Positions 17,979-26,944 of a stretch of 64,000 nt of DNA are shown one piece after another (the first letter of the stretch is position 1; every line of letters starts with the position of its first letter). A model generated the notes under the pieces. That model saw only the letters and a list, made by a program, of their open reading frames with translations, made no database searches and was not told the DNA's origin. The stretch spans positions 434,001-498,000 of the forward strand of contig NZ_PDLY01000001.1 in assembly GCF_014048465.1 (NCBI RefSeq), written 5' to 3'. The DNA is from Bombella mellum. GTDB taxonomy: Bacteria; Pseudomonadota; Alphaproteobacteria; Acetobacterales; Acetobacteraceae. A program made the translations under genes and the position numbers.

Positions 17979-18497
17979 TCAGGCTTCGCCTTCCGGCTCG
18001 GGGAAGTTCTGTTCCTGTCTGGCATGCCACATGGCGGCGAAGTCGATCGGCTGGAGAGCGACCGGCGGGAAGCCGCCATCCCGCGTGACGTCGCTGATGA
18101 TGGCCCGGGCGAAGGGGAAGATCAGGCGGGGGACTTCCACCAGCAGGATCGGCTCGATGAGGTCCTGCGGCGGGTTGTCCAGCGTGACGATGGCGGCATA
18201 GGCCAGCTCGGCGATGAAGACGACCGGGCCGGGTTCCTCGCTGCCTGCTGCCGGGGCTTCCGTGGCCTCGGCCCGGATGAGCAGCGTGACCTCATAGATG
18301 GACTGTTCCTTCTCGATGCGGCTGGCCTGCACGTCCACGTTCACGTTCACCTGCGGGGGGGCCTGAAGGGACGTGAATGTCGTGGCCCCACGGGGCACCT
18401 CGAAGGAGAGGTCCTTGGCGTACTGAAGGTTGATGGCCAGCGGCAGGGCCGGGGGGGTATTGTCCTCTGGTGCTTCGGGATTCGTCTTGTCAGACAT
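17979..18497 (-). CDS. secB: Protein-export chaperone SecB
   Basis: SecB holds preproteins unfolded for SecA. The 172-aa product starts at the ATG at 18497 behind AAGGATGATCCTG. It has the LAINLQYAKDLSFEVP block, VNVNVDVQASRIEKEQSIYEVTLLI, FIAELAYAAIVTLDNPP and LIFPFARAIISDVTRDGGFPPVALQPIDFAAM, all strongly conserved. The acidic C-terminus is normal for the family. A 276-bp intergenic stretch with no recognisable gene separates it from the divergent Tim44-like gene. Confidence 0.97.
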   Translation of the reverse strand: MSDKTNPEAPEDNTPPALPLAINLQYAKDLSFEVPRGATTFTSLQAPPQVNVNVDVQASRIEKEQSIYEVTLLIRAEATEAPAAGSEEPGPVVFIAELAYAAIVTLDNPPQDLIEPILLVEVPRLIFPFARAIISDVTRDGGFPPVALQPIDFAAMWHARQEQNFPEPEGEA

Positions 18498-18773
18498 CAG
18501 GATCATCCTTGCATGATGTGAACAGGGAGTGCCTACAGGCTGCCGGGCCGGCCTCTCGGTGTGGCATTCCGGTTTCCTGCCTGGGCAGGTCTTCACAAGG
18601 CGGTAGCATGTCTTCCGGGAGGGGCCAAGCAAGATGGACGATCTTTATGGCCGTTCCGCCCGGGACAGGCGGTGGAAGCTCTTGAGATTGCCACGGGAGC
18701 ATTCTACCTTTAGGGCATCGTGCGGAGAGGTCGCCGCAGGCCTTGTTCCCGAATGTGATGATTAGGACGTGAG

Positions 18774-19472
18774 ATGGCGGATTTCCCCTGGGATATCGTT
18801 TTTTGGGCCGTGCTGGCCGTCGTGACGGGCAGTGCCGTGTTTTTCGTGCTGGGACGCCGCGTGGGGGCCCAAGCCATCCGGCAGGAGCAGATGCCGGCAG
18901 CACGGGCCGTCGGGCAGCGGCAGGAAGGCGGAACGGTCGAGACCCCCAGGCCACCGCCTCTGCCCGGCCGTGTCGGGCCGGAGCAGAAAGCGACCGAATA
19001 TGGTCTGCCAGAGGCGGGCACGCCTCTGGGGCAGTCGCTCGTCCGAGTCGGCGTGAGCATCAGCGGCTTCTCGGCGGAATATTTTCTCAAGAATGCCGAA
19101 GATGTGTTCGCCCGCACCATCAAGGCCTTCGCCTGCGCCGATGTCGGGACGCTGGAGAAGACCGTGAGTCCCGCCGTGCTGGACTCTTTCAGGAGTGTTC
19201 TGGAGGAGCGTCAGCGTCGTCAGGAGCAGGTGCATCTGGAACTCCGGCGCATTGAACGTCTGGACTATGTCACCGCCGTGACCGCTGACGCCACGGAGAG
19301 TGGAGCGGCCCGTCTCGGGGTCAGGATCGTGTCATGGCAGGTCAGCTACTGCCGGGATGCTTCAGGGACCATCATCGAGGGAACGGAAGCCCTGACGGAG
19401 TTCCGTGACCGCTGGACCTTTGAACAGGGCGTAAACGGCCAGTGGAAGGTGGTTGCAACAGAGGCTGACTGA
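18774..19472 (+). CDS. Tim44/TimA-family inner-membrane protein
   Basis: The 232-aa protein has one N-terminal TM helix (FPWDIVFWAVLAVVTGSAVFF), a Pro-rich linker over residues 40-75, and a Tim44-like domain from about residue 95 (FLKNAEDVFARTIKAFACADVGTLE) to the end (DRWTFEQGVNGQWKVVATEAD). Alphaproteobacterial relatives are considered bacterial counterparts of mitochondrial Tim44 and are regularly found between secB and mltA, as here. Its bacterial role is poorly defined; an envelope or translocon adaptor is inferred. Confidence 0.85.
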   Translation: MADFPWDIVFWAVLAVVTGSAVFFVLGRRVGAQAIRQEQMPAARAVGQRQEGGTVETPRPPPLPGRVGPEQKATEYGLPEAGTPLGQSLVRVGVSISGFSAEYFLKNAEDVFARTIKAFACADVGTLEKTVSPAVLDSFRSVLEERQRRQEQVHLELRRIERLDYVTAVTADATESGAARLGVRIVSWQVSYCRDASGTIIEGTEALTEFRDRWTFEQGVNGQWKVVATEAD

Positions 19473-19566
19473 GGCTACCCCGCTAGACAGGTTCGTCTCC
19501 CACCGGGGAGGTTGGGTATGTTGTAAGGCCCGGCAGGGTTCATGCCGGGGGCTGGTGTGCTCTGTT

Positions 19567-20802
19567 ATGATAAGACGCTGTTTTTCTTCCGCTGGCCTGA
19601 TGGTGGCCCCGCTGATGCTGGCCCTGGCCGGGTGCATGCCCGGTGTACCCACGGGCAAGGTGGGGGTGACGCCGGTCGGCTTCAGTTATCTTTCAGGCTG
19701 GGATCATGAGGATCACACCGCACTCCTCGGCATGGTGAAGCTGGAATGCCAGCGCATCGCCCATCTGCCGGAGGGTGCTCCTCTCGGGGGAGCCAGCACC
19801 CTGCCTTACGGGCGGCAGATGAAGGACTGGCAGAACGTCTGTGCGGCGGCCTCCGCCATGCAGGGCAGCAGTGCGACACAGGCCCGCCAGTTTTTCGAGA
19901 GCTGGTTCCAGCCTTACCTGATCAACCAGCAGGCCTTCTATACGGGCTATTATGATCCCGAGGTGTCGGCGTCCCTGACACAGGGAGGCGAGTACCAGAT
20001 TCCGGTATATGGCCGTCCCAAGGACCTGCTACGGGGCCGCAACGAGAAGGGGGAGCTGGAGTATGGCCACTGGGTCAATTCCGTCTTCCGTCCCTATGAC
20101 GACCGGGCCACGATTGATGGTGGCTCCCTCCAGGGGAAAGGGCTGGAAATCGCCTGGCTGAAAAGTCCGGTCGACCTGCTTTTCCTCCAGACCCAGGGGT
20201 CCGGCCGCCTGCGCCTTCCCGACGGGCAGCAGGTCTTTCTGGGGTATGATGGCCGGAACGGCCAGCCCTATGTGCCGATCGGCCGGGTGCTCGTCCAGCG
20301 CAGGCTGATGAAGACCGAGGACGTGGATGCCCAGAGCATCCGGGACTGGCTGGCCAGAAATCCCGATCAGGCCATGTCGGTGCTGGAGGCCAATCCGAGT
20401 TATGTTTTCTTTCGCCGTACGCAGCGCACGGCCGATGAGGGGCCGACCGGTGCGTTCGGTCTGCCACTGACCCCGCAGCGGTCTCTGGCCGTGGACAAGC
20501 GGTTCGTGGGTTACGGGATGCCTGTCTGGGTCGACATCAGCGGCAAGGATGCGCAGGGGCGGTTCGTGACGTGGTCCCGCATGACCTTCGCCCAGGATAC
20601 GGGCAGCGACATACGGGGAGCCGGGCGTGGTGACCTCTTCCTGGGCTGGGGTGACAGGGCGGCGAAAATTGCCGGTGACATGAAGAATTACGGGCGGATG
20701 ATGGTTCTCGTGCCCCTTCCGGCTCCCGGGGTCGGCGATGTCCCGCAGGACGGCACCGTGGCAGGAGCCAGCGCAGCAGGGGCGGGGCAGACATCTAGAT
20801 GA
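19567..20802 (+). CDS. mltA: Membrane-bound lytic murein transglycosylase A, lipoprotein
   Basis: MltA cleaves peptidoglycan glycan strands with 1,6-anhydro product formation. The 411-aa product starts at the ATG at 19567 and has a lipoprotein signal with lipobox LALAGC. The MltA domain includes FYTGYYDPEV, IPVYGRPKDLLRGR and AWLKSPVDLLFLQTQGSGRL, followed by the 3D domain with FAQDTGSDIRGAGRGDLFLGWG, which holds the catalytic Asp. Its stop overlaps the start of the DNA methyltransferase by 4 bp. Confidence 0.95.
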   Translation: MIRRCFSSAGLMVAPLMLALAGCMPGVPTGKVGVTPVGFSYLSGWDHEDHTALLGMVKLECQRIAHLPEGAPLGGASTLPYGRQMKDWQNVCAAASAMQGSSATQARQFFESWFQPYLINQQAFYTGYYDPEVSASLTQGGEYQIPVYGRPKDLLRGRNEKGELEYGHWVNSVFRPYDDRATIDGGSLQGKGLEIAWLKSPVDLLFLQTQGSGRLRLPDGQQVFLGYDGRNGQPYVPIGRVLVQRRLMKTEDVDAQSIRDWLARNPDQAMSVLEANPSYVFFRRTQRTADEGPTGAFGLPLTPQRSLAVDKRFVGYGMPVWVDISGKDAQGRFVTWSRMTFAQDTGSDIRGAGRGDLFLGWGDRAAKIAGDMKNYGRMMVLVPLPAPGVGDVPQDGTVAGASAAGAGQTSR

Positions 20803-21623
20803 TACGTGCGCGTCGTGAGACGCTGGGGAGACATGCACTCATCCGGGGGGACTGCCTGAGCGTCATGCGGCGTATGCCTGCGGGCAGCGTGGATGTCGTG
20901 GTGACATCTCCGCCCTACAATCTCGGTCTGGCCTACCGCAGCTACAAGGACAGTCTCTCCGAGGAAAGCTATCTCGACTGGATGGAGCTTGTCTGCTCCA
21001 AGGTAGCCCGTGTCATGCGGGATGACGGGTCTTTCTTCCTGAACATCGCCGGGTCGTCGGCCCAGCCGTGGCTGCCCTTCGAGCTGATGGTCCGGCTGAG
21101 GAAGATTTTCACGCTTCAGAACCATATTTCATGGATCAAGTCCGTGGCGGTGGGTGAGGTGACATATGGACACTTCAAGCCGGTGAACTCACCCCGCTAC
21201 GTCAACCGGAACCATGAGCACATTTTTCATCTGACGAAACTGGGTGACGTGGAGCTGGACAGGCTCGGGGCGGGCGTGCCCTTCACGGACAAGAGCAACA
21301 TCAACCGCCGGCAGCATCGGGAAGACCGCCGCTGCCGGGGGGATACGTGGTTCATCCCCTATGAGACGGTGCGGAGCCGGTCGGCCCGGTACAGCCATCC
21401 GGGAACCTTTCCCGTCGCCCTGCCGGAGCGGTGCATCCGCCTGCATGGCCTGAGGCCGGACATGATGGTGCTGGACCCCTTCATGGGAACGGGGACCAGC
21501 CTCATTGCGGCGGAGTCCCTGAACGTGAGGTCCATCGGGATAGAGGCTGATACGACATATGTCCGGTTTGCACGCAAGCGGCTGCGTGCCATGATAGCGC
21601 AGGGCAATGATGCTGGGCTGTGA
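20799..21623 (+). CDS. DNA methyltransferase, beta-class layout (TSPPY), apparently solitary
   Basis: This is a 274-aa AdoMet-dependent DNA methyltransferase. Motif IV TSPPYN (residues 36-41) comes before the AdoMet-binding motif I DPFMGTGTSL (about 225-234), with the probable target-recognition region between; that order defines the beta class. A T/S-P-P-Y motif is most common in N4-cytosine enzymes but also occurs in N6-adenine ones, so the modified base is undecided. No restriction gene is adjacent. It is coupled to mltA by an ATGA overlap and followed 21 bp later by an Smr gene. Base composition matches its neighbours, unlike the restriction-modification island at 25.8 kb. Confidence 0.88.
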   Translation: MIRARRETLGRHALIRGDCLSVMRRMPAGSVDVVVTSPPYNLGLAYRSYKDSLSEESYLDWMELVCSKVARVMRDDGSFFLNIAGSSAQPWLPFELMVRLRKIFTLQNHISWIKSVAVGEVTYGHFKPVNSPRYVNRNHEHIFHLTKLGDVELDRLGAGVPFTDKSNINRRQHREDRRCRGDTWFIPYETVRSRSARYSHPGTFPVALPERCIRLHGLRPDMMVLDPFMGTGTSLIAAESLNVRSIGIEADTTYVRFARKRLRAMIAQGNDAGL

Positions 21624-21644
21624 TGAGAGACGGGGCGCAATAAG

Positions 21645-22217
21645 GTGGCAAGACGGATTCTGGGAGAGGATGAGGCGGCGTTGTGGCGTGCGTTCGTGCA
21701 TGACGTGGCCCCTCTGCGGACAGGCCGGAATTCTGCGCCCGTTCCGGTGGCAGCGTCTTCTGGAAAGGAGGCCAAGGCTCCAGCCGGGGCCGGTGTGACC
21801 GGTGGCCGGGCAGGGCGCATGGTGACGGTCCGGCTGGTGGAGATGCCCGCCGTACAGCCTGTCCGTTCCCGTCCGGCACCGCATGTGGGCGTCCGCTCGC
21901 CCGGCCTGGATGACACGCAGTGGCGTCGCCTGTCCCGTGGTCAGATGAGGGTGGATGCCCGGCTCGACCTGCATGGCTATGTCGTGCAGGAGGCGTTCGA
22001 GGAGTTTCACCGTTTCATGCAGCGTAGCCGTGTCATGGGCTGGCGGTGTGTGGAGATCGTGACGGGGCTGGGGAGTGGCGCACGGGGCGGCAGCATCCGT
22101 CGGGAACTGCCTCAGTGGCTGCACCGTGCCGACATCGCCCCCATGGTGCTGGGGGTCGTGCACAGCCATCAGGGGAATCAGGGAGCGTTACGGTTTCTTT
22201 TACGGAAAAAACGGTAG
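21645..22217 (+). CDS. Smr-domain protein
   Basis: The 190-aa protein starts with a GTG at 21645. It has a variable Ala/Pro-rich first half and a C-terminal Smr domain with the motif LDLHGYVVQEAFEEFHRFM (about residues 106-124), VTGLGSGARGGSIRRELPQWL and a terminal ALRFLLRKKR. Smr domains are nucleases that nick or cleave structured DNA or RNA; the LDLHG and GxGxxxxGG-like motifs are present. A stand-alone Smr downstream of mltA is a common alphaproteobacterial order. Confidence 0.88.
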   Translation: MARRILGEDEAALWRAFVHDVAPLRTGRNSAPVPVAASSGKEAKAPAGAGVTGGRAGRMVTVRLVEMPAVQPVRSRPAPHVGVRSPGLDDTQWRRLSRGQMRVDARLDLHGYVVQEAFEEFHRFMQRSRVMGWRCVEIVTGLGSGARGGSIRRELPQWLHRADIAPMVLGVVHSHQGNQGALRFLLRKKR

Positions 22218-22239
22218 AGAGATGATGAAGGATCATTCT

Positions 22240-22264
22240 CTCCTTGGAGAAGGAGGGAAGGTTT
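22240..22264 (+). terminator. Possible weak terminator after the smr gene
   Basis: CTCCTT (22240-22245) pairs with AAGGAG (22250-22255) around a GGAG loop, followed a few bases later by TTTT. The stem is only 6 bp, so termination is uncertain. Confidence 0.3.
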
Positions 22265-22280
22265 TCTATAACATTAATAT

Positions 22281-22299
22281 CGAGAATGATTATCAATTG
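22281..22299. promoter_or_regulatory. Fur-box-like site upstream of the iron ABC importer
   Basis: CGAGAATGATTATCAATTG shares the GAGAATGATTATC core with the receptor-side box at 3291. It lies about 70 bp before the binding-protein gene in an AT-rich promoter-like stretch, consistent with iron repression of the three-gene importer operon. Confidence 0.75.
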
Positions 22300-22369
22300 A
22301 GATAGGGGGATCACGAGGCAGGAGACGGGTCTTCTGCGGGATGGTCTTTCAGAGAGAAGGCGTAGGAAC

Positions 22370-23509
22370 ATGATTTCACTGAAGACCCTGCTGGGTTCCG
22401 CCAGTGTCATGCTGGCAGTTCTGGCTGGTGGCGTCCTGCCGGTCCATCAGGCGCAGGCGAAGGATGTCCGTGACATCACGGGAGAGGTCGTGTCCGTTCC
22501 CGACCATCCACAGCGGATCATTCTGGGGGAAGGGCGGCTGATCTACGCTCTGGAACCTCTGGAGGGCAGACACCTGTTCGACCACATCGTGGGCTGGCAG
22601 GGTGAATTCCGTGAGGCGGACAGACAGAACTACGAGCAGATGCTCAAGACGTTTCCGGAGGCCGACAGGGTCGCCGTGATCGGCCGGACGACTGCTGACA
22701 CGATCAGTCCGGAGAAGGTCCTGGACCTCCATCCCGACCTCGCCATTTTCAGCACGACCGGTCACGGGCCGGGGCAGTCCGGCGACGTGACGGCCCGCCT
22801 GAAGGCGGCGCACATTCCCGTGCTGTTCGTGGATTTCCGGCAGGACCCGGTGAAGACGACCGTGCCCAGCATGCTCATCCTCGGCGAGGCCCTTGGTCAT
22901 GAGGAAGAAGCTAGGGCCTATGCGGAGTTCTACGAGAGCCGCCTGAAGACCATCCGTGCGGTGGTGGACACCATACCGGAGGCCCAGAGACCCAGCGTGT
23001 TCATCAACATGCTGGCCGGTGCCCGGGAGAGCTGCTGCCACACGGCAGGCCGTGGCAACATGGGAGCCTTCATTGAGGCCGCAGGTGGCCGCAACATCGC
23101 CGCCGATCTTCTGCCGGGTTATATCGGGGATGTTTCCGCCGAGATGGTCATTGCCAGGAACCCTGACGTGCTGATCCTCGATGGCACCCGGGGACCGGGC
23201 AACAGCGGGCCGGGGCTGAAGATGGGGTCCCAGGTGACGCCGGAACTGGCGCAGGCCTCGCTCGACGCCCTGCTGAAAGCACCGGAGCTTGCCGGGCTGG
23301 GGGCTGTCCGCAACGGGCGGGCCTATGGAATCTGGCATACCTTCTATGACAGCCCGTTCAACATCCTGGCCATTGAGGTCATGGCGAAATGGTTCTATCC
23401 CGACCGTTTCAGGGACCTGGACCCGGATGCCGACCGCAGTCTGGTGCAGGGCCGCTTCACAGTGATGCCTAACAGCGGGACATATTGGATCAAGGCGAAT
23501 GCCCATTAA
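22370..23509 (+). CDS. Periplasmic iron/siderophore-binding protein of an ABC importer
   Basis: The 379-aa product has a signal peptide (about residues 1-30, ending QAQA) and a helical-backbone binding-protein fold. The usual opening is VVSVPDHPQRIILGEGRLIYAL. Further family blocks are TISPEKVLDLHPDLAIF, IPVLFVDFRQDP, AARGGRNIAADL-like AAGGRNIAADLLPG, SAEMVIARNPDVLILDG and VRNGRAYGIWHTFYDSPFNILAIEVMAKWFYP. It belongs to the FepB/BtuF-type family. The Fur-like box upstream and the FecCD/FecE-type partners point to a ferric siderophore or haem, not cobalamin. Confidence 0.9.
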   Translation: MISLKTLLGSASVMLAVLAGGVLPVHQAQAKDVRDITGEVVSVPDHPQRIILGEGRLIYALEPLEGRHLFDHIVGWQGEFREADRQNYEQMLKTFPEADRVAVIGRTTADTISPEKVLDLHPDLAIFSTTGHGPGQSGDVTARLKAAHIPVLFVDFRQDPVKTTVPSMLILGEALGHEEEARAYAEFYESRLKTIRAVVDTIPEAQRPSVFINMLAGARESCCHTAGRGNMGAFIEAAGGRNIAADLLPGYIGDVSAEMVIARNPDVLILDGTRGPGNSGPGLKMGSQVTPELAQASLDALLKAPELAGLGAVRNGRAYGIWHTFYDSPFNILAIEVMAKWFYPDRFRDLDPDADRSLVQGRFTVMPNSGTYWIKANAH

Positions 23510-24593
23510 AGAGACAGGAACGGAGACGGACGGGTCATCAGCCGAGATGGCCCGTCTGGCAGCCCGGCTGACAGGAATACAGACCTCTTACATAAAGCTG
23601 ACCCGTCACAGGATCGGCCTTCTCGTTCTTCTGGCGGGGCTGATCGTCGTTTCCCTCCTGCTGGACTTCTCTCTCGGTCCGGCAGGTCTTGGGCCGAAGG
23701 CACTCATGCATGCGCTTCTCAATCCCTCATCCGGGACGAATGCGGTTATTGTATGGCATATACGCCTGCCTTATGCCCTGATGGCCGCCCTGGTGGGGGT
23801 CGCCCTCGGGATTTCCGGCGGGGAGATGCAGACGGTCCTGGACAACCCTCTGGCCAGCCCCTACACGCTGGGCGTGTCCGCAGCGGCGGCCTTCGGGGCC
23901 TCGCTGGCCATCGTGCTGCACTGGCATGTGCCTTACGTGCCGGAAAACTGGATGGTCCCGCTGGATGCGTTCGTCTTCGCCGTTGGTTCTGCCGGACTTC
24001 TGGAGCTTGTGGCTCGGGCACGGGGCCATTCCACCGCCATGGTCGTGCTGTTCGGCATTGCGCTGGTGTTCACGTTTCACGCCTTCGTGGCCCTGATGCA
24101 GTTCATCGCCGATGAGGACGCCCTTCAGGACCTCGTCTTCTGGACGATGGGCAGCCTGACCCGGGCTGACTGGGGCAAGATTTCCGTCATGGCCATCGGC
24201 TGCCTTCTGGTCCTGCCCTGCTGCTTCCGGGCAGCTCCGGCCCTGACGGCCCTGCGGCTGGGGGAAGACAGGGCGGCCAGCTATGGGGTGGACACACGGC
24301 GGCTGAGGATGATGTCCCTGCTGCGCATCAGTGTGCTGTCCGCCCTGGCGGTGTCCTTTGTCGGGACGATCGGCTTCGTGGGGCTTGTGGCTCCGCATAT
24401 CGCCCGCCGTCTGCTGGGGGAGGATCACCGTTTCTATCTGCCGGGGTCTGCCCTGTGTGGGGGCCTCATCATGTCCCTGGCCTCCATTGCGGCCAAGAAC
24501 ATCCTGCCGGGCGTCGTGATCCCGGTGGGGATCGTCACCTCGCTGGTCGGGATTCCGTTCTTCCTCACCGTGGTTTTGAAAAAGGGGGGCTGA
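23499..24593 (+). CDS. FecCD-family iron ABC transporter permease
   Basis: The 364-aa polytopic permease has about ten TM helices and the family blocks RLPYALMAALVGVALGISGGEMQTVLDNPLASP-like region near residues 87-120 and FVGTIGFVGLVAPHIARRLLGEDHRFYLPGSAL near 285-318, the latter containing the loop contacting the ATPase. Its start overlaps the binding-protein gene by 11 bp and its stop is 1 bp from the ATPase gene. Only one permease gene is present, so a homodimer is expected. Confidence 0.93.
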   Translation: MPIKETGTETDGSSAEMARLAARLTGIQTSYIKLTRHRIGLLVLLAGLIVVSLLLDFSLGPAGLGPKALMHALLNPSSGTNAVIVWHIRLPYALMAALVGVALGISGGEMQTVLDNPLASPYTLGVSAAAAFGASLAIVLHWHVPYVPENWMVPLDAFVFAVGSAGLLELVARARGHSTAMVVLFGIALVFTFHAFVALMQFIADEDALQDLVFWTMGSLTRADWGKISVMAIGCLLVLPCCFRAAPALTALRLGEDRAASYGVDTRRLRMMSLLRISVLSALAVSFVGTIGFVGLVAPHIARRLLGEDHRFYLPGSALCGGLIMSLASIAAKNILPGVVIPVGIVTSLVGIPFFLTVVLKKGG

Positions 24594-24594
24594 C

Positions 24595-25389
24595 ATGGTG
24601 GAGTGTCAGACGCATCAGCTCGAGGTTGAGAATTTCAGCGTCCATTACGGGCGACGGAAGGTCCTGCACGACATGACGCTCGCCCCCATGCGGGCGGGCC
24701 GGGTGACGGCCCTGCTGGGGCCGAACGGTTCGGGCAAATCCACCTTCATGCGGGGTGTGGCAGGCCTGACACGGGCGGAGGGGCGTGTCAGGCTGGCGGG
24801 GCAGGACCTTTCGGGACTTGGGGTGGGCGAGCGGGCCAGACTGGCGGCCTATCTGCCCCAGACCCTGCCGCCCGCCGTCCATCTTCAGGTGATCGAGGCC
24901 GTGATGGTGGCCCGTCGGGCCGGTGAGGCCGTGTCTGCCGAAATGGCCCTGAGGGAAAGCACCGACGTTCTAGAGGAGCTGGGCATCGGCAGGCTGGCCC
25001 TGCGTTACATGGACGAGCTTTCTGGCGGGCAGAGGCAGATGGTGGGGCTGGCGCAGGCTCTGGTGCGTCGCCCGGCCATGCTGCTGCTAGATGAGCCGCT
25101 GAGTGCGCTGGACCTGCGGTACCAGTTTGCCGTGATGGATGTTGTTCGCCGTGAGACACGCAGGCGCAACATCGTGACGCTGCTTGTCGTGCACGACCTG
25201 AACATCGCCCTCCAGCGGGCGCATGATGTCGTATACATGCGGGATGGCCAGCTTGTGGCGCAGGGAGCCGTCATGGCCGTGACGACCCCGGCGGTGCTGG
25301 GGCAGGTCTATGGTGTCCAGACCCGCCTTGAGGTCTGCCCCCGTGGCCTGCCTCACGTGCTGGTGGATGGTATTTTTGAGGATAATTGA
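24595..25389 (+). CDS. Iron ABC transporter ATP-binding protein (FecE-type)
   Basis: The 264-aa ATPase has Walker A LLGPNGSGKST (near residue 41), Q-loop AAYLPQTLPP, signature LSGGQRQM (near 141), Walker B MLLLDEPLSALDL and the switch histidine in VVHDLN. It energises the adjacent permease. It is the last gene of the importer operon; the AT-rich mobile element begins 23 bp after its stop, so any native terminator must be within those bases or was displaced. Confidence 0.94.
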   Translation: MVECQTHQLEVENFSVHYGRRKVLHDMTLAPMRAGRVTALLGPNGSGKSTFMRGVAGLTRAEGRVRLAGQDLSGLGVGERARLAAYLPQTLPPAVHLQVIEAVMVARRAGEAVSAEMALRESTDVLEELGIGRLALRYMDELSGGQRQMVGLAQALVRRPAMLLLDEPLSALDLRYQFAVMDVVRRETRRRNIVTLLVVHDLNIALQRAHDVVYMRDGQLVAQGAVMAVTTPAVLGQVYGVQTRLEVCPRGLPHVLVDGIFEDN

Positions 25390-25411
25390 GTGAGGCGCAA
25401 TCTTTATTGTT

Positions 25412-25817
25412 GTAGGTTCAGGACTCATTGATATGAGTGGCCGGATGTGGTTTAGGCTCCGAAAGGGGACTAAAGGTGAGATATCTAATCGGCTGATGGA
25501 CGAGCAGATGAAGTATTTGCAGCTTTTCTCCCGAAGGGCCACGACAAACCTCGTGTTATTGAGGACCGTTGTGTGTTGAGAGGGATCATTTTTGTTAACA
25601 GAAATGGTCTGTGTTGGCGTGATGCACCTCGAGTTATATTCTCGAGGCGGAAATCCCGAAAGAAACCAGCAAAACACGATCAACGGAAATGCAAAAGACG
25701 CAATCGTATTGAGATTATGTTCGGGAGGCTCAAAGGCCGGGAAGACAGGTCGCAACACCTTATGACGGACGCCCCTCCGTATTCTTCTCGGCAATCTGCC
25801 TCGCCGCAACCAGCATG
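25412..25817 (+). pseudogene. IS5-family (IS1031/IS427-like) transposase remnant, left inverted copy
   Basis: Fragments of an IS5-type transposase are readable in different frames. They are the N-terminal MDEQMKYLQLF-like start, the VLRGIIFVNRNGLCWRDAPR block, then directly KKPAKHDQRKCKRRNRIEIMFGRLK, and after another frame change VATPYDGRPSVFFSAICLAAT, the normal C-terminus. The central part, including most of the catalytic region, is deleted, and at least two frameshifts are present, so it cannot make a transposase. The IS terminus is at the outer end near 25415; the inner IS terminus is missing. Confidence 0.82.
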
Positions 25818-25820
25818 AAA

Positions 25821-26654
25821 TTATTTTTTATGCTTATTTAAAAAATCTGAAAGTGGTTTATATGGAATTCTTTTTAATTTTCCAAAATTAGTATCCTCAT
25901 TGAAGTCTTTCCCTTCGGATTCTTTCCGTCCATACGTATTTTCATCTAAAGGAATTTCATTTCTTAATTTTTCTAATCCTGCTTTACTGCGGATAACAGG
26001 AGTTTCAAAGTTTCCATGCCATTTGCCGCCTGAAGTTAGAAGACGTTTATCTCGAGCGAGTACACAATCAATAACTGGAAAAGCTTCAACATCAATTATA
26101 GCCGGGCTTACGAAATCTGGATTATCACGCCTTTCCTGTAATTTATATGCAATTACAAGAAGAACATCTTTATCTGTTTTTACATTTTTAAGAGTAACTT
26201 TCTGAGATAGTCTCGCTGATGGCTCTCTAGGAGTAGGCGGTGTTTTCATTGAAATATTTTCATCAGGATTAACATAAAGAAGTTTCAATTCTATTCTAAG
26301 ACCAGATTGTTTGTGCTCATAATCAGGATATCCTTCTCTTTCTCCAAGTATACCATCGGCTTTACTCAATCCATGCGCAAATCTTTCTGCCTGTTCCGAT
26401 CCACCAGGGTCTTCATTACGAATAATTTTATCTAATTGAGGAATAGAGGCATCCACTAGGGTTCCTACAATAGTTCCTATTTGAGATGGCTCAAAAGTTT
26501 CAAGGGTATCTTTAGGAAGCTGTAATATGGGCAGTTGAACCCCAATAAGACTATAAACCGATTCTTTTAGGTATGAAAGCTTTTCTGCTGGAGGATGCTC
26601 GTAATCGTTGGGGTCAAGAGAATAATTTTTTGGGTCATATTTTTTTTTAGGCAT
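25821..26654 (-). CDS. Restriction endonuclease, PD-(D/E)XK type, of an AhdI-like system
   Basis: The 277-aa protein starts at the ATG at 26654, which overlaps the stop of the HTH gene as TAATG, indicating translational coupling. It contains a PD-(D/E)XK-type site: P110-D111 in GYPDYEHKQ and E122-L-K124 in RIELKLLY, ten residues apart. No helicase or translocase motifs exist, so it is not an HsdR. Position in a C-R operon opposite an HsdM/HsdS pair marks it as the probable cleaving subunit. The family was recognised from motif and context only; cut specificity cannot be read. Its stop is 3 bp from the inner end of the left IS remnant. Confidence 0.75.
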   Translation of the reverse strand: MPKKKYDPKNYSLDPNDYEHPPAEKLSYLKESVYSLIGVQLPILQLPKDTLETFEPSQIGTIVGTLVDASIPQLDKIIRNEDPGGSEQAERFAHGLSKADGILGEREGYPDYEHKQSGLRIELKLLYVNPDENISMKTPPTPREPSARLSQKVTLKNVKTDKDVLLVIAYKLQERRDNPDFVSPAIIDVEAFPVIDCVLARDKRLLTSGGKWHGNFETPVIRSKAGLEKLRNEIPLDENTYGRKESEGKDFNEDTNFGKLKRIPYKPLSDFLNKHKK

Positions 26655-26914
26655 TACATACTTTCCCTTATTTGCTCGGGGAGTAGTCTCAACCATGGAA
26701 TATTAATAGCATTTGCCAAATCGACAAATTCTACAATATCTATTTTCCTTTGACCTTTTTCTATAAGACCAATAGTTTCTGCCGTTAAAAATGTTTTACC
26801 TTTTTGTTTTAAAATATTACTCACTTGGATAAGTGATAGTTCTTTACTTTTGCGTGCTGCTAACAGCGCACCGCAAATTGCAGCATGCCTCATATCATAG
26901 ATAGCTTTAGTCAT
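26654..26914 (-). CDS. XRE-family HTH protein, probable controller (C) protein
   Basis: The 86-aa protein starts at the ATG at 26914, preceded by AAGGGAGTGATT. A helix-turn-helix of XRE type covers about residues 18-68 (LLAARKSKELSLIQVSNIL, then LTAETIGLIEKGQRKIDIVEFVDLANAI). Small XRE proteins directly upstream of, and coupled to, a restriction gene are the hallmark of C proteins, which delay endonuclease expression after entry into a new host. The GTG at 26920 is an alternative start. A palindrome in the divergent promoter region (26986-27006) is a candidate operator. Confidence 0.78.
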   Translation of the reverse strand: MTKAIYDMRHAAICGALLAARKSKELSLIQVSNILKQKGKTFLTAETIGLIEKGQRKIDIVEFVDLANAINIPWLRLLPEQIRESM

Positions 26915-26944
26915 AATCACTCCCTTGTCTCCCGATGATCTTAT

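Noticed and set aside
25087-25809. 240-codon minus-strand frame across the end of fecE and the left IS arm
   Set aside because: It is the antisense of the transposase remnant; the same translation appears at the other arm (29049-29441) because the arms are copies, which mimics conservation.
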